From NCBI RefSeq assembly GCF_000014565.1, contig NC_008268.1, forward strand, positions 3,162,001 through 3,226,000: 64,000 nucleotides of DNA, read 5' to 3'. This DNA is from Rhodococcus jostii RHA1. GTDB lineage: Bacteria > Actinomycetota > Actinomycetes > Mycobacteriales > Mycobacteriaceae. Under the pieces are notes generated by a model. It saw only the letters and a list, made by a program, of their open reading frames with translations, made no database searches and had not been told where the DNA came from. This document shows positions 63,565 through 64,000 of the stretch, piece by piece. Numbering within the stretch: position 1 is the first letter of the stretch; each line of letters begins with the position of its first letter. A program made the translations under genes and the position numbers.

Positions 63565-64000
63565 ATGACAGCGTCGCCCGACGAACACGAAGAGGCGATC
63601 CGCGATCGCCCGCACAGCCGCGTCTCGCCCGCGAGAACGCGCCGCAATCCGGCACTTGTCCAGGCCGACATCCTGGAAGTCGCGACCGCAGAGTTCGCCG
63701 AGAAGGGCCTGTCCGGCGCCAGCGTCAACGAGATCGCCGAGAAGACGCAGACCACCAAACGCATGATCTATTACTACTTCGGCGGCAAGGAAGGCCTGTA
63801 CACCGCCGTTCTCGAGCGCAACTACAAACTCATTCGCGAACTCGAACACAAGGTAGACCTCGAACACGCCGAACCGGTCGATGCACTGAGATTGATCGCG
63901 CAGTTGACGTTCGACCACCACGACACCCATCGTGCCTACGTCCGCCTCGTCAGCGGAGAAAACATGATGAAAGGCAAGTACATTCGGCAGTCCGACGAGG
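63565..64000 (+). CDS. TetR-family regulator (3' end off window)
   Basis: 145 residues visible. HTH at about 35-80: LEVATAEFAEKGLSGASVNE, KTQTTKRMIYYYFGGKEGLY, then a helical domain starting LRLIAQLTFDHHDTHRAYVR. ATG 63565 is the first in-frame start. The helical domain RLV...ENMMKGKYIRQSDE fits the AcrR/PsrA-like group. Target genes lie beyond the window or are the divergent ArsR-SRPBCC pair. Confidence 0.8.
   Translation, partial: MTASPDEHEEAIRDRPHSRVSPARTRRNPALVQADILEVATAEFAEKGLSGASVNEIAEKTQTTKRMIYYYFGGKEGLYTAVLERNYKLIRELEHKVDLEHAEPVDALRLIAQLTFDHHDTHRAYVRLVSGENMMKGKYIRQSDE

Overview
The window is high-GC DNA packed with catabolic genes, transporters and many small regulators. The gene content (PknK-like kinase with ATPase and LuxR domains, beta-oxidation sets with MaoC hydratases, duplicated-domain IclR and TetR regulators, hydroxyquinol pathway, HPPD) and frequent GTG starts point to an actinobacterium of the Rhodococcus/Nocardia/Mycobacterium group, most likely Rhodococcus. 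This is inferred from content, not from a marker gene.

Layout. 1-8.9 kb: two Gfo/Idh/MocA dehydrogenases and a sugar-isomerase-type TIM barrel, a tandem IclR regulator, and divergently maleylacetate reductase, hydroxyquinol 1,2-dioxygenase, an inositol/sugar-porter MFS and a universal stress protein. 9.1-14.6 kb: a 4.6-kb Tn554-like transposon (two tyrosine recombinases plus a coiled-coil accessory protein) with 11-bp terminal inverted repeats and an 8-bp direct repeat. It sits inside a degraded RNB-type ribonuclease gene, whose reading frame is restored across the insertion point when the element is removed. 14.6-20.3 kb: an acyl-CoA degradation operon (thiolase, two MaoC proteins, SDR, acyl-CoA ligase) ending in a double TetR regulator. 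20.3-24.7 kb: SLC13 transporter, tandem Usp protein, APC permease. 25.0-25.3 kb: a small secreted Pro-rich protein. 25.3-26.4 kb: a scrapyard of metallo-beta-lactamase-fold, serine dehydratase and IS30 fragments. 26.4-30.2 kb: frameshifted nitrilase, GntR regulator, MHS-type transporter and a DUF2848 protein, sharing a composite operator-like motif at both divergent promoters.

30.8-34.1 kb: a large kinase-ATPase-LuxR regulator with an in-frame amber codon between its glycine loop and catalytic lysine. 34.3-36.1 kb: MarR plus MFS exporter. 36.1-44.5 kb: a beta-oxidation region (two thiolases, MaoC, two acyl-CoA dehydrogenases, SDR, two LysR regulators, an orphan ligase C-terminal domain). 44.7-49.1 kb: GntR regulator, then TetR / APC permease / beta-lactamase-fold amidohydrolase with a clear 21-bp operator. 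49.1-50.7 kb: degraded stretch, ABM monooxygenase and a lone sigma region 4 protein. 50.8-56.5 kb: membrane protein, DMT transporter, YdeP-type molybdopterin oxidoreductase and FAD monooxygenase. 56.6-61.4 kb: HPPD, Lrp regulator, amino-acid dehydrogenase and amino-acid permease, a coherent aromatic amino-acid unit. 61.5-64 kb: Old Yellow Enzyme, SRPBCC/ArsR pair and the start of a TetR gene. No tRNA, rRNA or CRISPR array was seen.

The strongest points for follow-up are the transposon with its fully reconstructable attachment site, the possible cyclitol-to-hydroxyquinol pathway at the left end, the amber-interrupted kinase, and the shared GntR motif.
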